The position numbers and the translations under genes are program-made. Below the pieces are notes generated by a model. That model did not search any database, was not told the origin of the DNA, and saw only the letters and a list, made by a program, of their open reading frames with translations. Positions 32,970-41,631 of a stretch of 64,000 nucleotides of DNA are shown here, in pieces (the first letter of the stretch is position 1; the number at the start of each line of letters is the position of its first letter). Origin of the DNA: JAOUGY01 sp963825585 (GTDB lineage: Bacteria > Actinomycetota > Acidimicrobiia > Spongiisociales > ZC4RG35); assembly GCA_963825585.1 (NCBI GenBank), contig CAWGTX010000001.1, positions 62,001-126,000 on the forward strand, read 5' to 3'.

Positions 32970-34106
32970 TCAGGCTCGCCAGAACCCTCTCGGAGCCTTC
33001 TGCAACACCTCGACACCGTCGTCGGTGATCGCCACCAGGGCACCGCTCTGCACTCCCGCCTTCTCGTCGATGGTGATCACGTTGGGCTGCACCACCACCG
33101 TCATCCCGGTCTCGAACACCATGTCGGGGAGCGGCTCGTTCATCCGGCTGGCCGAGCCGAGGATGGGTGGGAAGTAGCCGCCGCCGTAACCGTGGACGAG
33201 GTCGTCGTAGATGGTGAACCCGGCATCTTCGATCAGCGAGGCGGCGTCGATGACCTGCTGGGGGGTGGTTCCGTTCCTCAGCACCCCGCAGATGGCGTCG
33301 AAGGCGGCGTCGGTGGCGGCGTGGAGGTCGAGGTAGAGCTGGGTGGGTTCGGCCTGGATCGTCATCGACCGCAGCACCTGGCCGGCGTAGCCCCACCATG
33401 AGGCCGAGATCTCACAGGTGAGCACGTCGCCGGCTTCGATCACCCGGTTCGACGGCCACTGTGACGGGACGCACTGCCGGGGGTCGGCCATCGAGGTGAC
33501 GCCGAAGTAGTGGATGTGGTTGGTGGCACCGGTGGCCAGATACGGCGTCTCGCAGATGAGCGCCAGGTCGGTCTCGCGCATCCCGGGGCGAACGCCGTCG
33601 CGCACCGCTTCGATGGCGACATCGGAGAGGTGCGCTGCCTGGCGCATCCAGTCCATCTCCTCGGCGGACTTGATGAGCCGCAGACCGGTGTAATCCTTGT
33701 CGAGGCCCACCATGTCGAACTGGCCGGCCAGCGCTGCGTACTGCTTCCATCCGAGCGGGCCGATGAGGCCGACCCGCTTGGCGCCTCGGCGGGCCAGCTC
33801 GCGGGCGGCGGCGGCCACCGTGTTGGGACCGTCCCAGCCGACATCGCAGCGCACCGCCATCCGCTGGGCGTTGGGGAGGTGGTTGTAGAACTCGACCCAC
33901 ATGGCGTCGCGTGCGTCGCGGGTCATCACGAGTGAGCCCTCACGGGTGACGGGCCATTCCGTGATCCACTGGATGGCGGAGCCGGTGCGATTGGCGCCGT
34001 GCACCAGCACGGCGTCGAGCCCGTCCCGGTCCATGAGCGCCACGATCGCCGCCCTTCGGGTGTCGAGCTCGGTCTCGCTGAAGCGGGGATAGTCGACTGC
34101 CGTCAC
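32970..34106 (-). CDS. M24-fold protein with degenerate metal site (creatinase-like)
   Basis: 378 residues, creatinase N-domain plus M24 domain. Compared with aminopeptidases, the metal-site residues read Glu for Asp (LTCEISASWWGY), Gln for the second Asp (AGQVLRS), His kept (VHGYGGG), Gln for the first Glu (VVVQPN), and no acid in GVQSGALVAI. Creatinase itself is a metal-free member, so a non-metallo hydrolase of a small amide or ester is plausible. The start is GTG 34106 with AGGAG 6 nt upstream, in preference to TTG 34112. A LacI-type site abuts its ribosome site. Confidence 0.8.
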   Translation of the reverse strand: MTAVDYPRFSETELDTRRAAIVALMDRDGLDAVLVHGANRTGSAIQWITEWPVTREGSLVMTRDARDAMWVEFYNHLPNAQRMAVRCDVGWDGPNTVAAAARELARRGAKRVGLIGPLGWKQYAALAGQFDMVGLDKDYTGLRLIKSAEEMDWMRQAAHLSDVAIEAVRDGVRPGMRETDLALICETPYLATGATNHIHYFGVTSMADPRQCVPSQWPSNRVIEAGDVLTCEISASWWGYAGQVLRSMTIQAEPTQLYLDLHAATDAAFDAICGVLRNGTTPQQVIDAASLIEDAGFTIYDDLVHGYGGGYFPPILGSASRMNEPLPDMVFETGMTVVVQPNVITIDEKAGVQSGALVAITDDGVEVLQKAPRGFWRA

Positions 34107-34117
34107 CTGCAACTCCT

Positions 34118-34129
34118 ACAATCGTTTGC
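34118..34129. promoter_or_regulatory. LacI/PurR-like operator ACAATCGTTTGC
   Basis: Matches GCAATCGTTTGC except for the first base. It is located 11 bp upstream of the M24 start (34106, minus) and 38 bp upstream of the DMT transporter start (34168, plus). Confidence 0.6.
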
Positions 34130-34167
34130 GTCCTCGGAGGAATCGTACCCATGACAAGCGCGGTCTC

Positions 34168-35043
34168 ATGAGCTCTGGCGTCGCCTGGTCGCTGCTTGCC
34201 GCCCTCGGGTTCGGGTTCACCCAGAACCTCAACCGGAAATCCAACCTGTTGGTCGGGCCCTATCGCACGGCCTTCGGACTGTTGGTGTTCGTGGAGGTAG
34301 TTCTCGTCATCCAGTTGACCGCCACCGGCGGATGGTCTGTCCTCGACGGAGCACCGCTTCGGTTCCTGTGGTACTTCGTGGGCAGTGCCCTCATCCACTA
34401 CATGGTCGCTTGGACGCTGCTGGCGCTCAGCCAGAACCAGATCGGCGTTGCTCGTACCGGTGCCGTGACGTCGGCGGCGCCACTGGTGGGAGCGGTGCTG
34501 GCGGCGGTGTTCCTGGCCGAGCCGCTCACCATCTGGACCGTGGTGGGGGTGCTGGCATCGGCGATCGGCGTGACGCTGGTGTCGTTGAGCCGGGCGCCCG
34601 ACGCCGGCAAACGGTGGGTGATCCCCGGTTTCGGACTGGCCGTGGCCGCATGCTGGGGCACCTCGCCGATGCTGATCCGCAAAGGCCTCGAAGGGATCGA
34701 CGCTCCGGTGCTCGGTCTGGTCGTCGGTCTCGGGGCGGCCCTGGTGGTTCACGCCGTCGTTCTCACCGTCACCGGCCGCTGGACGAGTGAGCCGTTCGAC
34801 CGTCGGGCGATGGTGTGGATGGCGCTCGGTGGTCTGAGTGGAGCGGTCGCCATCAGCGCTCAGTGGATCTCGTTCGGATTGACCACCATCGCCATCGCCA
34901 TCACCGTGCAACAGCTGGCGACACTCGTGGTGGTTGCACTTGCTCCGATCATGTTCGGCACGATCGAGCGACCGAATGGCCTGCTTCTCATGGGCACCGC
35001 GACGATGCTCGCCGGGTCGGCGATGGTCGTGTGGGCTGGATGA
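34168..35043 (+). CDS. EamA/DMT-family transporter
   Basis: 291-residue membrane protein with about ten hydrophobic segments in two EamA repeats (GVAWSLLAALGFGF..., GFGLAVAACWGTSP...). ATG 34168 is chosen because the first helix starts directly after it; no strong ribosome site is visible. It is divergent from the M24 gene, with a LacI-type operator between, so it probably moves a metabolite of the same pathway. Not closely similar to the DMT protein at 4648. Confidence 0.83.
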   Translation: MSSGVAWSLLAALGFGFTQNLNRKSNLLVGPYRTAFGLLVFVEVVLVIQLTATGGWSVLDGAPLRFLWYFVGSALIHYMVAWTLLALSQNQIGVARTGAVTSAAPLVGAVLAAVFLAEPLTIWTVVGVLASAIGVTLVSLSRAPDAGKRWVIPGFGLAVAACWGTSPMLIRKGLEGIDAPVLGLVVGLGAALVVHAVVLTVTGRWTSEPFDRRAMVWMALGGLSGAVAISAQWISFGLTTIAIAITVQQLATLVVVALAPIMFGTIERPNGLLLMGTATMLAGSAMVVWAG

Positions 35044-35068
35044 TCCACAACCCCAGTCCACGGTTCGA

Positions 35069-35479
35069 TCAGCTGAGGAGTTCGACGCTAGCTCCGACCG
35101 CCCGGTACGTGTCCAGAGCTCTTCGCTCCCGGGTGACCAGCGTCAGCCCTGCCGCAGCCGCGGCGCCACCGACCAAACCGTCGTGCACGGCGCCCCCGGT
35201 GACTCCGAGCCTGGGTAGGCGCTGGGTGAGTTCGGCCGAGGCACCCGGTTCGAGAAAGTAGGAGCCGGGGAAGTTGTGGGCGAGGATCGCCGCCACCTCG
35301 CCGGCGGCCCGTCTCGCCGGAGCCGGCATCCGGGTGAGCACCGAGAAGGTCTCGAACCATGCGTGGCCGGCGAGGCCGAGTGTGCGATCCCCGAGAGCGT
35401 CGAGTGTCGACCGGTTGCCCTCGTGTCCGGCGATGATCGAAGCCACCGCCCCGCTGGTATCGACCAGCGCGTCGGTCAC
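35069..35479 (-). CDS. PIN-domain toxin
   Basis: 136-residue PIN protein. Acids: Asp in ALVDTSGAV (residue 7), Glu in HAWFETFSVL, Asp in AVHDGLVG and Asp in RALDTY. GTG 35479 overlaps the stop of the short upstream gene (GTGA), the usual antitoxin-toxin arrangement. The frame continues upstream but then crosses the partner gene, so it is not used. Confidence 0.84.
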   Translation of the reverse strand: MTDALVDTSGAVASIIAGHEGNRSTLDALGDRTLGLAGHAWFETFSVLTRMPAPARRAAGEVAAILAHNFPGSYFLEPGASAELTQRLPRLGVTGGAVHDGLVGGAAAAAGLTLVTRERRALDTYRAVGASVELLS

Positions 35480-35673
35480 CGTTGGTCCGTGAAGCGCATC
35501 TCGCGGACGTCCTCGTCGTTCATCGTGACCTCGGCGTCGATCACCAGGCGACCGCCCACCTCGATGGTGCCCTCTCCCGCGATCGGCTCGATGCGTAGCG
35601 CAGCGCCGTCGTGTCGATTCGACCTCGCGAGGCGGAAGGAACGATCGGGCCGAGTGCTCGCGACCGGTACCAT
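35476..35673 (-). CDS. Putative antitoxin of unrecognised family
   Basis: 65 residues, rich in Arg at the N-terminus (RPDRSFRLARSNRHDGAALRI), then a short beta-like stretch (GTIEVGGRLVIDAEVTM) and an acidic/charged tail ending in REMRFTDQR. I do not recognise an RHH, AbrB or Phd fold with confidence; the swapped-hairpin look of GEGTIEVGGRLVI hints at an AbrB/MazE-type strand pair. It overlaps the PIN toxin start by 4 bp, which is the main evidence for its role. It is divergent from the MopB gene with only 6 bp between starts. Confidence 0.6.
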   Translation of the reverse strand: MVPVASTRPDRSFRLARSNRHDGAALRIEPIAGEGTIEVGGRLVIDAEVTMNDEDVREMRFTDQR

Positions 35674-35679
35674 GGTGGA

Positions 35680-37722
35680 ATGGCTGCGACCACCGTCCTC
35701 GGAACCTGTCACCACGACTGCCCCGACAGCTGTGGCTGGGCCGCAACCGTCGACAACGGCGTCGCCGTCAAGCTGCGTGGGAACCCCGCCCACCCCTACT
35801 CGCAGGGCGAGCTGTGCCCCAAGGTCAACCGTTTCTTGGATCGTGTGTACAGCCCCGACCGGATTCTTCGGCCGATGCGGCGCACCGGTCCCAAGGGATT
35901 GGGTGAGTTCGAGGAGTGCAGATGGGACGAGGCACTGGCCCTGGTGGCTGAGCGTGTCCGCGAGGTGCGTGAAAGGTGGGGAGGCGAGGCGATCTTCCCG
36001 TGGTGGGACGCAGGCACCCAGGGCCTCATCCAACACAGCTCGCTCGACCGGCGGCTGTTCGCCGCTCTCGGTGCTTCCCAGCTCACCGACTCGTTGTGTG
36101 GCGAGACCGCCGGCCATGGCACCGCCGCCACATATGGAGTGACCCGGGCTGCCGACCCGATGAGTGTCCGTCACGCCCAGCTCGTGATCCTGTGGGCCAC
36201 CAACACCAAACTCACGAACCGGCACCTCTGGCCGTTCGTCGAGGAGGCCAGGGTCAACGGTGCGCAGATCGTGGTGATCGACGTCATGAAGACCATGACA
36301 GCCGAGGCAGCCGACTGGTTCCTCCAGCCGCTACCAGGAACCGACGTCGCCCTCATGCTCGGGATGATGCATGTGCTCATCCGCGATGACCTGATCGATC
36401 ACGACTACGTGAACGCTCATGCCGTGGGGTACGAGCAGCTCGTCGACCACGTCGCCGCCTGGACGCCCGAGAAGGCGGCGGAGGTGTGTGGGCTCGCTGC
36501 CGACGACATCGAACGGCTCGCCACCGCCTACGGCACCACCCGTCCCGCCTTCATCCGCACCCTCATCGGTGCCGAGCACCACGAGAACGGCGCCATGTTC
36601 TTCAGGTCGCTGGCCTGCCTGCCGGTGCTCACCGGATCGTGGAAGGACCACGGCGGTGGGATGGCCCGCAGCGTCGGGTCGTGGAACTACCTCAACGTCG
36701 ACGGGTCCGTATTCGATCCAGCCACCGAGCAGACCACCCGCAGCCTGAGCATGAATCGCCTGGGGCGGGTGCTCACCGACGACACCCTCGACCCGCCGGT
36801 GAAGGCGTTGTTCGTGTGGAACGGCAACCCGGTGGTCACCGTTCCCAACGCCGACATCATCCGTCGTGGTCTCGAACGCGACGATCTGTTCACGGTGGTG
36901 AGCGAGCAGTTCATGACCGACACCGCCCGCTACGCCGACGTGATCTTTCCCGCCACCACCCAGCTCGAGCAGCTCGACGTGGTGGAGAGCTGGGGCAGCC
37001 TGTATCTGGGTTGGAACGAAGCCGCCATCGCCCCGCTGGGTGAGTCGGTCCCCAACACCGAGCTGTGGCGGCGGCTCGCCAAAGCCCTCGGCATCGACGA
37101 CCCGCTGTTCGAGCTCGACGACGAGACGCTCATCCTGTCGGCGCTCAACGACGTCGACGTGGATGCCATCCGTGCCGATGGCTTCGTGCGTCTCAGCGTC
37201 CCCGAGACGCTCATGCCCTACGCCGAAGGCGGATTCGGCACCCCCAGCGGCAGAGCCGAGCTGTACTCCGAGCGGCTGGCCGCCGAAGGGCTGCCGGCAC
37301 TGCCCGAGTACACCGCGCCCCGGGAGAGCCCGGCCGGCGACCCGGCGCTGGTGGAGCACTACCCGCTGGCGCTGCTCACCCCCAAGGTGCACACCCGCTT
37401 CCTCAACAGCTCCTACTCACATCTCCCCAAGCACGGCCCGGTCGAGGGAGCACCGTACGTGGAGCTGTGCGCCGAGGACGCCGCCGCCCGCGGGCTGGCA
37501 GCGGGCGACACCGCCGAGGTGTGGAACGACCGAGCCAAGCTCACCCTCGAAGTCCGCATCTCCGATCGGGTCCGCCCCGGTGTGGTGATCGTGCCGTTCG
37601 GGTGGTGGTCCGACCACCACGGCCAGCCCGCCACCGCCAACTCACTCACCAACGACACCGCCACCGACTGGGGCGGTGGCGTGGCCTACTCGGACACCCT
37701 GGTGCAGGTTGCGCGAGCGTGA
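35680..37722 (+). CDS. Molybdopterin oxidoreductase (MopB/BisC family) with 4Fe-4S motif
   Basis: 680 residues. The N-terminal 4Fe-4S motif is Cys10-x3-Cys14-x3-Cys18 ... Cys46 (CHHDCPDSC, GELCPK). The molybdopterin domains follow (LVILWATNTKLTNRH, VWNGNPVVTVPNADI), and the C-terminal dinucleotide-binding domain has TRFLNSSYSHLP and RGLAAGDTAEVWND. SLCGETAGHG may hold the Mo ligand. No signal peptide, so cytoplasmic. No electron-transfer subunit is adjacent. The family covers formate dehydrogenase-like and S- or N-oxide reductases; substrate unknown. Confidence 0.87.
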   Translation: MAATTVLGTCHHDCPDSCGWAATVDNGVAVKLRGNPAHPYSQGELCPKVNRFLDRVYSPDRILRPMRRTGPKGLGEFEECRWDEALALVAERVREVRERWGGEAIFPWWDAGTQGLIQHSSLDRRLFAALGASQLTDSLCGETAGHGTAATYGVTRAADPMSVRHAQLVILWATNTKLTNRHLWPFVEEARVNGAQIVVIDVMKTMTAEAADWFLQPLPGTDVALMLGMMHVLIRDDLIDHDYVNAHAVGYEQLVDHVAAWTPEKAAEVCGLAADDIERLATAYGTTRPAFIRTLIGAEHHENGAMFFRSLACLPVLTGSWKDHGGGMARSVGSWNYLNVDGSVFDPATEQTTRSLSMNRLGRVLTDDTLDPPVKALFVWNGNPVVTVPNADIIRRGLERDDLFTVVSEQFMTDTARYADVIFPATTQLEQLDVVESWGSLYLGWNEAAIAPLGESVPNTELWRRLAKALGIDDPLFELDDETLILSALNDVDVDAIRADGFVRLSVPETLMPYAEGGFGTPSGRAELYSERLAAEGLPALPEYTAPRESPAGDPALVEHYPLALLTPKVHTRFLNSSYSHLPKHGPVEGAPYVELCAEDAAARGLAAGDTAEVWNDRAKLTLEVRISDRVRPGVVIVPFGWWSDHHGQPATANSLTNDTATDWGGGVAYSDTLVQVARA

Positions 37723-37783
37723 ACCGGCCATCGGCAACCGACTCGACTTGAAGATGATGCGACGGATCCAGCGCCCATGAACT

Positions 37784-38410
37784 CTACCGATACCTCTCGA
37801 ACAGGTAGGCGAACGGGCTCTTCGTGTAGGCGATCCCCCGACCGGTGCTGTGGAGGAGCTCCCTCGTCACCGCGACGTCCTTCTTCGGCACGAGGTACGT
37901 GTCCAAGTCGGACGAGCTCGCCCGGTAGCCACCATCTCGGGAAAAGATGACCGCCCGCAGCCGGTATCGATCGTCGATAGAGGCCATCGCAGCATCGCCG
38001 TGGCTGGAGTTGACGAGGAGATGGCCGCCGACCCGGAGGTAGCGGGTGCAGTGCTCGGAGATGAACCCGGCATATAGGGAGATCAGTAGATCGAATGAGT
38101 TCTCCTCGAGGTCCAGCGGCTCCTGGTAGTCGCCGTGGATGAACCGGACCGTGCGGGCTTCGGGGTCGGCGCCGTGTTCGCGCAGAAGCTGACTGACGCC
38201 GTCGAGATCTGCGAAGAACTGATTGGCTCGACGATCTACATCGACGAAGGCGGTCTCGGGCCAGATGAAGGCGGGCGTGAGGTCGACGTAGGAACCTGGA
38301 TACAACACACCCGTTGCTCCGACCGTCTCGGCGACCGCACCGAACAGCTGACGACGGTCGCCCACTGCCTGGTTCTGCTTGTCCCACAACGTGCGGGTCC
38401 GATCCAACAT
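37784..38410 (-). CDS. Hypothetical protein with SAM-methyltransferase-like features
   Basis: 208 residues. GVLYPGSYVDLTPAF followed by TAFVDVD resembles motif I and the acidic strand-2 end of class I methyltransferases, and FIHGDYQEPL plus SFDLLISLYAGF resemble motifs II-III, but the glycine-rich loop is poor. It could be a divergent methyltransferase or a non-enzymatic Rossmann-like protein. AGGATTGCGTCG precedes ATG 38410. It is the last gene before the convergent MopB stop. Confidence 0.6.
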   Translation of the reverse strand: MLDRTRTLWDKQNQAVGDRRQLFGAVAETVGATGVLYPGSYVDLTPAFIWPETAFVDVDRRANQFFADLDGVSQLLREHGADPEARTVRFIHGDYQEPLDLEENSFDLLISLYAGFISEHCTRYLRVGGHLLVNSSHGDAAMASIDDRYRLRAVIFSRDGGYRASSSDLDTYLVPKKDVAVTRELLHSTGRGIAYTKSPFAYLFERYR

Positions 38411-38488
38411 CGACGCAATCCTAGGAGGTCGTTCGATGGGTGGTCCGGGGCATGTGTCCGCCCGTGGAACGGTCAGCGGTGAACGGTT

Positions 38489-39475
38489 CTACGTCCTGCC
38501 CGTCTCCGTGAACTCCTTGAAGGTGAGCACATCCTCGACCACCGTCCCCGCGTCATCGGCTTGCACCATCTCCAGGATGGCCACCGACAAGGCGAGATCC
38601 TGGAGCCCCGTGCCGGTGGACTTGAACAGGGTGACGGCGTCGTCGGGTCTCGGCGGGGGAGCGCCGACGATGTCGGCCAGGTTCGCCGCCCGGCTGACGT
38701 CATACAGGCCGTCCTTCACGGCCGCGATGGCGTCACCCGATTCTCCGAACACCAGATCGACCGAATCGCAGACGACCCGGTCGAAGGCGGCGAAGGTGTC
38801 GGGTTCCACCTCTGACAGGTTGGGGCGAGCCGACCCGACCGAATTCACATGCATGCCCGCCGTCAGGTGGCTCCGGCCAAGCACGGGGGTCGGCGACTTG
38901 GTGGCGAGGGTGACGAGGCCGGCGCCGTCGATCGCCTGCTCCACGCTGGCGGATTCCACCAGCTCAGGATCGAGGAGCGGTTGCATCTCGGCGATGAACT
39001 CCGAGCGGTTCTGCGGGTTGCGGCTGAACACGCGGATCTCTTCGACCGGTCGCACGGCCTGCAGGGCGGTGAGCTGGCGTCGCGCCACCGACCCTGTTCC
39101 AATCACCGCCGACACCGACACGTCGGGCCGACACATCGACTCGGCGGCGAGGGCGGCGGTGGCACCGGTACGGGCGCCGGTGATGGCCTCGGCGTCGATC
39201 ACGGCGGTCATCTCGCCCGAGGCGATGTCGAACAGCGTGACCACGTAGCGCACCCCGGCACCGTTGGTGAAGCTGATGATCTTGTGGCCGAACACGCCGA
39301 GGCCCTCGAACACCGCCGGCAGGATGCGCATCCACCCGGCGGAGTGGCCGAGATCCATCCGGCCCTTCGCTCCGGTCTGCTCGGCCGCTTCCAGTGCGAA
39401 GCAGCGGCGCATCGCCGCAAGTGCCAGCTCGTCGGTCAGATACCGCTCGACGGTTACGCCGTCGATGACCCGCAT
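38489..39475 (-). CDS. Ornithine cyclodeaminase/mu-crystallin family protein
   Basis: 328 residues. The dimerisation half is followed by an NAD(P)-binding half with SAVIGTGSVARRQ; the family stretches DAEAITGARTGATAALAAE and LFKSTGTGLQDLALS are clear. Members are ornithine cyclodeaminases, alanine dehydrogenases and ketimine reductases such as delta1-pyrroline-2-carboxylate reductase. It is one base downstream of the DapA-like gene (stop 39477), so the pair probably works in turn on an amino- or imino-acid. Confidence 0.88.
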   Translation of the reverse strand: MRVIDGVTVERYLTDELALAAMRRCFALEAAEQTGAKGRMDLGHSAGWMRILPAVFEGLGVFGHKIISFTNGAGVRYVVTLFDIASGEMTAVIDAEAITGARTGATAALAAESMCRPDVSVSAVIGTGSVARRQLTALQAVRPVEEIRVFSRNPQNRSEFIAEMQPLLDPELVESASVEQAIDGAGLVTLATKSPTPVLGRSHLTAGMHVNSVGSARPNLSEVEPDTFAAFDRVVCDSVDLVFGESGDAIAAVKDGLYDVSRAANLADIVGAPPPRPDDAVTLFKSTGTGLQDLALSVAILEMVQADDAGTVVEDVLTFKEFTETGRT

Positions 39476-39476
39476 G

Positions 39477-40451
39477 TCAGAGAACGTCCAGCAGGCTGAG
39501 CGCTTCGAGATCGGCTGCCAGATCCGATTCCTCCTGGGCGGTGAGGGGCAGCAGCGGTAGGCGCACCGGGCCCTGCGGGAGGCCCATCAGGTTCATCCAC
39601 CCTTTGAGCTGGGCGATGGGGATGACACCGGTGGGTCCGGCGAAGAACGGGTCGCGCAGCCAGCGCTGGAACGCCACCCGGTGCTGGGCGAGGGAACGCT
39701 GCACCTCCCAGGCTTCGTCGATCTTTCCCTCGGCGGCGAGGCGGGTGTAGTCGGCGATCGGCCGGTGGTGCGGTGTCTGGAACATGGCGAGCGCCGGGGT
39801 GGACATGAGCGCTTGGATGCCGAACTCGAGGTGGTACTCCAGCCATTCGTCCTCGGCGGCGTCGCACACCACGATCCGGTCGCCGCAGCCCTTCACCACC
39901 TGCTCGAAGTGTTCCTTCGGCTTGGGGTTCTTGATGCCGCAGATCAGGTCGAGGTCGGACAGCTCGATGATCAGCTCAGGTGAGAGCGAGTACCCCGAAT
40001 AGGCGGTGTTGAACAGGAAGGTGGGGATCGACGTCTGTTTGTCGAGCTCGCCGTACCAGGCACGGACGACGTCGTCGGTTGGACGCGGCGGGAAGTACGG
40101 GTTCATGACGATGGCGAAGTCGAAACCCAGCTCTTCTGCGTGGTTGCCGAGTTCGACGCAGTGTTCGAACACATGGTGGCTGGTCTGGGCCATGATCGGG
40201 ATGCGCCCGTTGACCGTGTCGGCCACCAGTTCGTGGACCCGGCGGCGTTCTCCGACCGTCATCGACCAGAACTCGCCCATCACGCCGCCACAGAAGATGC
40301 CATCGACCTCGATGCCGGATACGTAGTACTCCACCGAGTGGCGGATGCCGGCTTCGTCGAGGACGCCGTCGGCGGTGAACGGGGTGGGGATGGCCACCCA
40401 AAGGCCTGTCACCTTCTCGAATGCGGATTCCTTGGCTGGGCTCAACGGCAT
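39477..40451 (-). CDS. DapA/DHDPS-NAL family aldolase with altered active-site residues
   Basis: 324-residue TIM-barrel lyase. The Schiff-base Lys is Lys174 (ICGIKNPKP). In dihydrodipicolinate synthases a Tyr (YNxP) and two Thr assist; here the Tyr is Phe147 (TFLFNTAYSG) and the Thr pair is Val57-Met58 (CGGVMGEF). It is therefore unlikely to be lysine-pathway DapA and more like the catabolic aldolases and dehydratases of this family. CAGGAGCCCCGCC precedes ATG 40451. First gene of a two-gene operon with the OCD-family gene. Confidence 0.85.
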   Translation of the reverse strand: MPLSPAKESAFEKVTGLWVAIPTPFTADGVLDEAGIRHSVEYYVSGIEVDGIFCGGVMGEFWSMTVGERRRVHELVADTVNGRIPIMAQTSHHVFEHCVELGNHAEELGFDFAIVMNPYFPPRPTDDVVRAWYGELDKQTSIPTFLFNTAYSGYSLSPELIIELSDLDLICGIKNPKPKEHFEQVVKGCGDRIVVCDAAEDEWLEYHLEFGIQALMSTPALAMFQTPHHRPIADYTRLAAEGKIDEAWEVQRSLAQHRVAFQRWLRDPFFAGPTGVIPIAQLKGWMNLMGLPQGPVRLPLLPLTAQEESDLAADLEALSLLDVL

Positions 40452-40476
40452 GGCGGGGCTCCTGGTTCTGCGTGTC

Positions 40477-40497
40477 GATCCTGCACGATATAGGATC
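40477..40497. promoter_or_regulatory. Inverted repeat GATCCT-N9-AGGATC between divergent genes
   Basis: Six-bp perfect arms spaced by GCACGATAT, 26 bp from the DapA-like start (40451) and 32 bp from the oxidoreductase start (40529). Suitable position for an operator controlling both; the binding protein is unknown. Confidence 0.45.
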
Positions 40498-40528
40498 CTC
40501 GTCAGTGCCGTAGCGAGAGGAGCGAGCG

Positions 40529-41518
40529 ATGGAACCTGTGCGCGTTGGTCTGATGGGCCTCGGTTGGTGGGGCAACGAACTACTGCGCGGTGCCACCTCG
40601 GCGGGTGCCGTGGACCTGGTCACCTGCTACGCCCGCACCCCCGAAACGCGGGAGGCGTTCGCTGCCGAGAGGGGAATCAGGTCGGCCGCTTCCGTTGAAG
40701 AGCTGATCTCGGATCCGAACATCGAAGCGGTGATCGTCGCCACCCCTCATTCCACCCACGTCGACTACGTGACCGCCGCCTTCGCCGCCGGCAAGCACGT
40801 GTTCGTCGACAAGCCGTTCGCCATGACGGTCGAAGGCGCCCGCGCCTGCATGGCGGCAGCGGACGTCGCCGGCAAGGTGCTGCAGGTCGGCCATCAGCGC
40901 CGGCGACAGGCCCCCACCCGCCGGATCAAGCAGATGATCGACGCCGGGGAGCTGGGCAGCATCATCGCCCTCGAAGCCAACTACTCGGCCCCCGGTGGCG
41001 GCAATCCCGCCCCCGACAACTGGCGCCAGAACCCCCAGGAGCGGCCTCTCTCGGGTCTCACCCCGTTCGGCGTGCACGTGCTCGACACCTTCCAGTACTT
41101 CGTTGGTCCGATCACGCACGTCTCGGCGATCAGCACCCGCCCGTTCGGCAAGACCGCCCTCGACGACGGCGCCATCCTCAACTTCCAGTTCGCCAACGGT
41201 GCCATCGGGAGCCTCATCACCTCCACCGCCGTCCCTTCCACCAACCGGGTCGGCGTGATGGGCACCGCCGGTGCCGCCTGGAACGACCAGGACGGCGGCA
41301 GGCTCCTCATCCAGGGCATCGGAGACAAGGCCCCCACAGAACACCCGACCGAACAGAACGACACCATCGCCGAACAGATGACCGACTTCGCCCGCTGCGT
41401 CCGCGAAGGTGCCAGCCCCGAGGTCGACGCCAACGCCGGATTCCGAGTGGTCGCAGTCATGGAAGCGGCCCTCAAGAGCGCCAAGAGCGGGAGGCTCGAA
41501 GAGGTCGAGCAGGCCTGA
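40529..41518 (+). CDS. Gfo/Idh/MocA-family oxidoreductase
   Basis: 329 residues. The NAD(P) motif GLMGLGWWGNELL is at the N-terminus, the family's KP motif appears as VDKPFA (near residue 95), and the catalytic-region GxHxxD appears as FGVHVLDTF. Members oxidise or reduce sugars, inositols or other cyclic hydroxy compounds; some act on phthalate or biliverdin. GAGAGGAGCGAGCG precedes ATG 40529. It is divergent from the DapA-like operon across an inverted repeat, so the three enzymes may be co-regulated. Confidence 0.87.
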   Translation: MEPVRVGLMGLGWWGNELLRGATSAGAVDLVTCYARTPETREAFAAERGIRSAASVEELISDPNIEAVIVATPHSTHVDYVTAAFAAGKHVFVDKPFAMTVEGARACMAAADVAGKVLQVGHQRRRQAPTRRIKQMIDAGELGSIIALEANYSAPGGGNPAPDNWRQNPQERPLSGLTPFGVHVLDTFQYFVGPITHVSAISTRPFGKTALDDGAILNFQFANGAIGSLITSTAVPSTNRVGVMGTAGAAWNDQDGGRLLIQGIGDKAPTEHPTEQNDTIAEQMTDFARCVREGASPEVDANAGFRVVAVMEAALKSAKSGRLEEVEQA

Positions 41519-41520
41519 GA

Positions 41521-41548
41521 AGCTACGAGCTACGAGCTACGAGCTACG
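41521..41548. repeat. Heptamer tandem repeat AGCTACG x4
   Basis: Four perfect 7-bp units start 3 bp after the stop of the oxidoreductase gene. Same period and copy number as the arrays at 23774, 23883, 53385 and 53579. Confidence 0.85.
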
Positions 41549-41631
41549 AGCATCTACAGCTCAGGTCAGTGGACACCGGTCCTTCTGTCGCCAGATCCGT
41601 CCGGTCCCGGTCTTGGGGGCGGGGGGCGACC

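Noticed and set aside
33940..35061. 373-codon minus-strand frame over the second DMT transporter
   Set aside because: Polar, His/Arg-rich antisense sequence opposite a membrane protein with clear hydrophobic helices.
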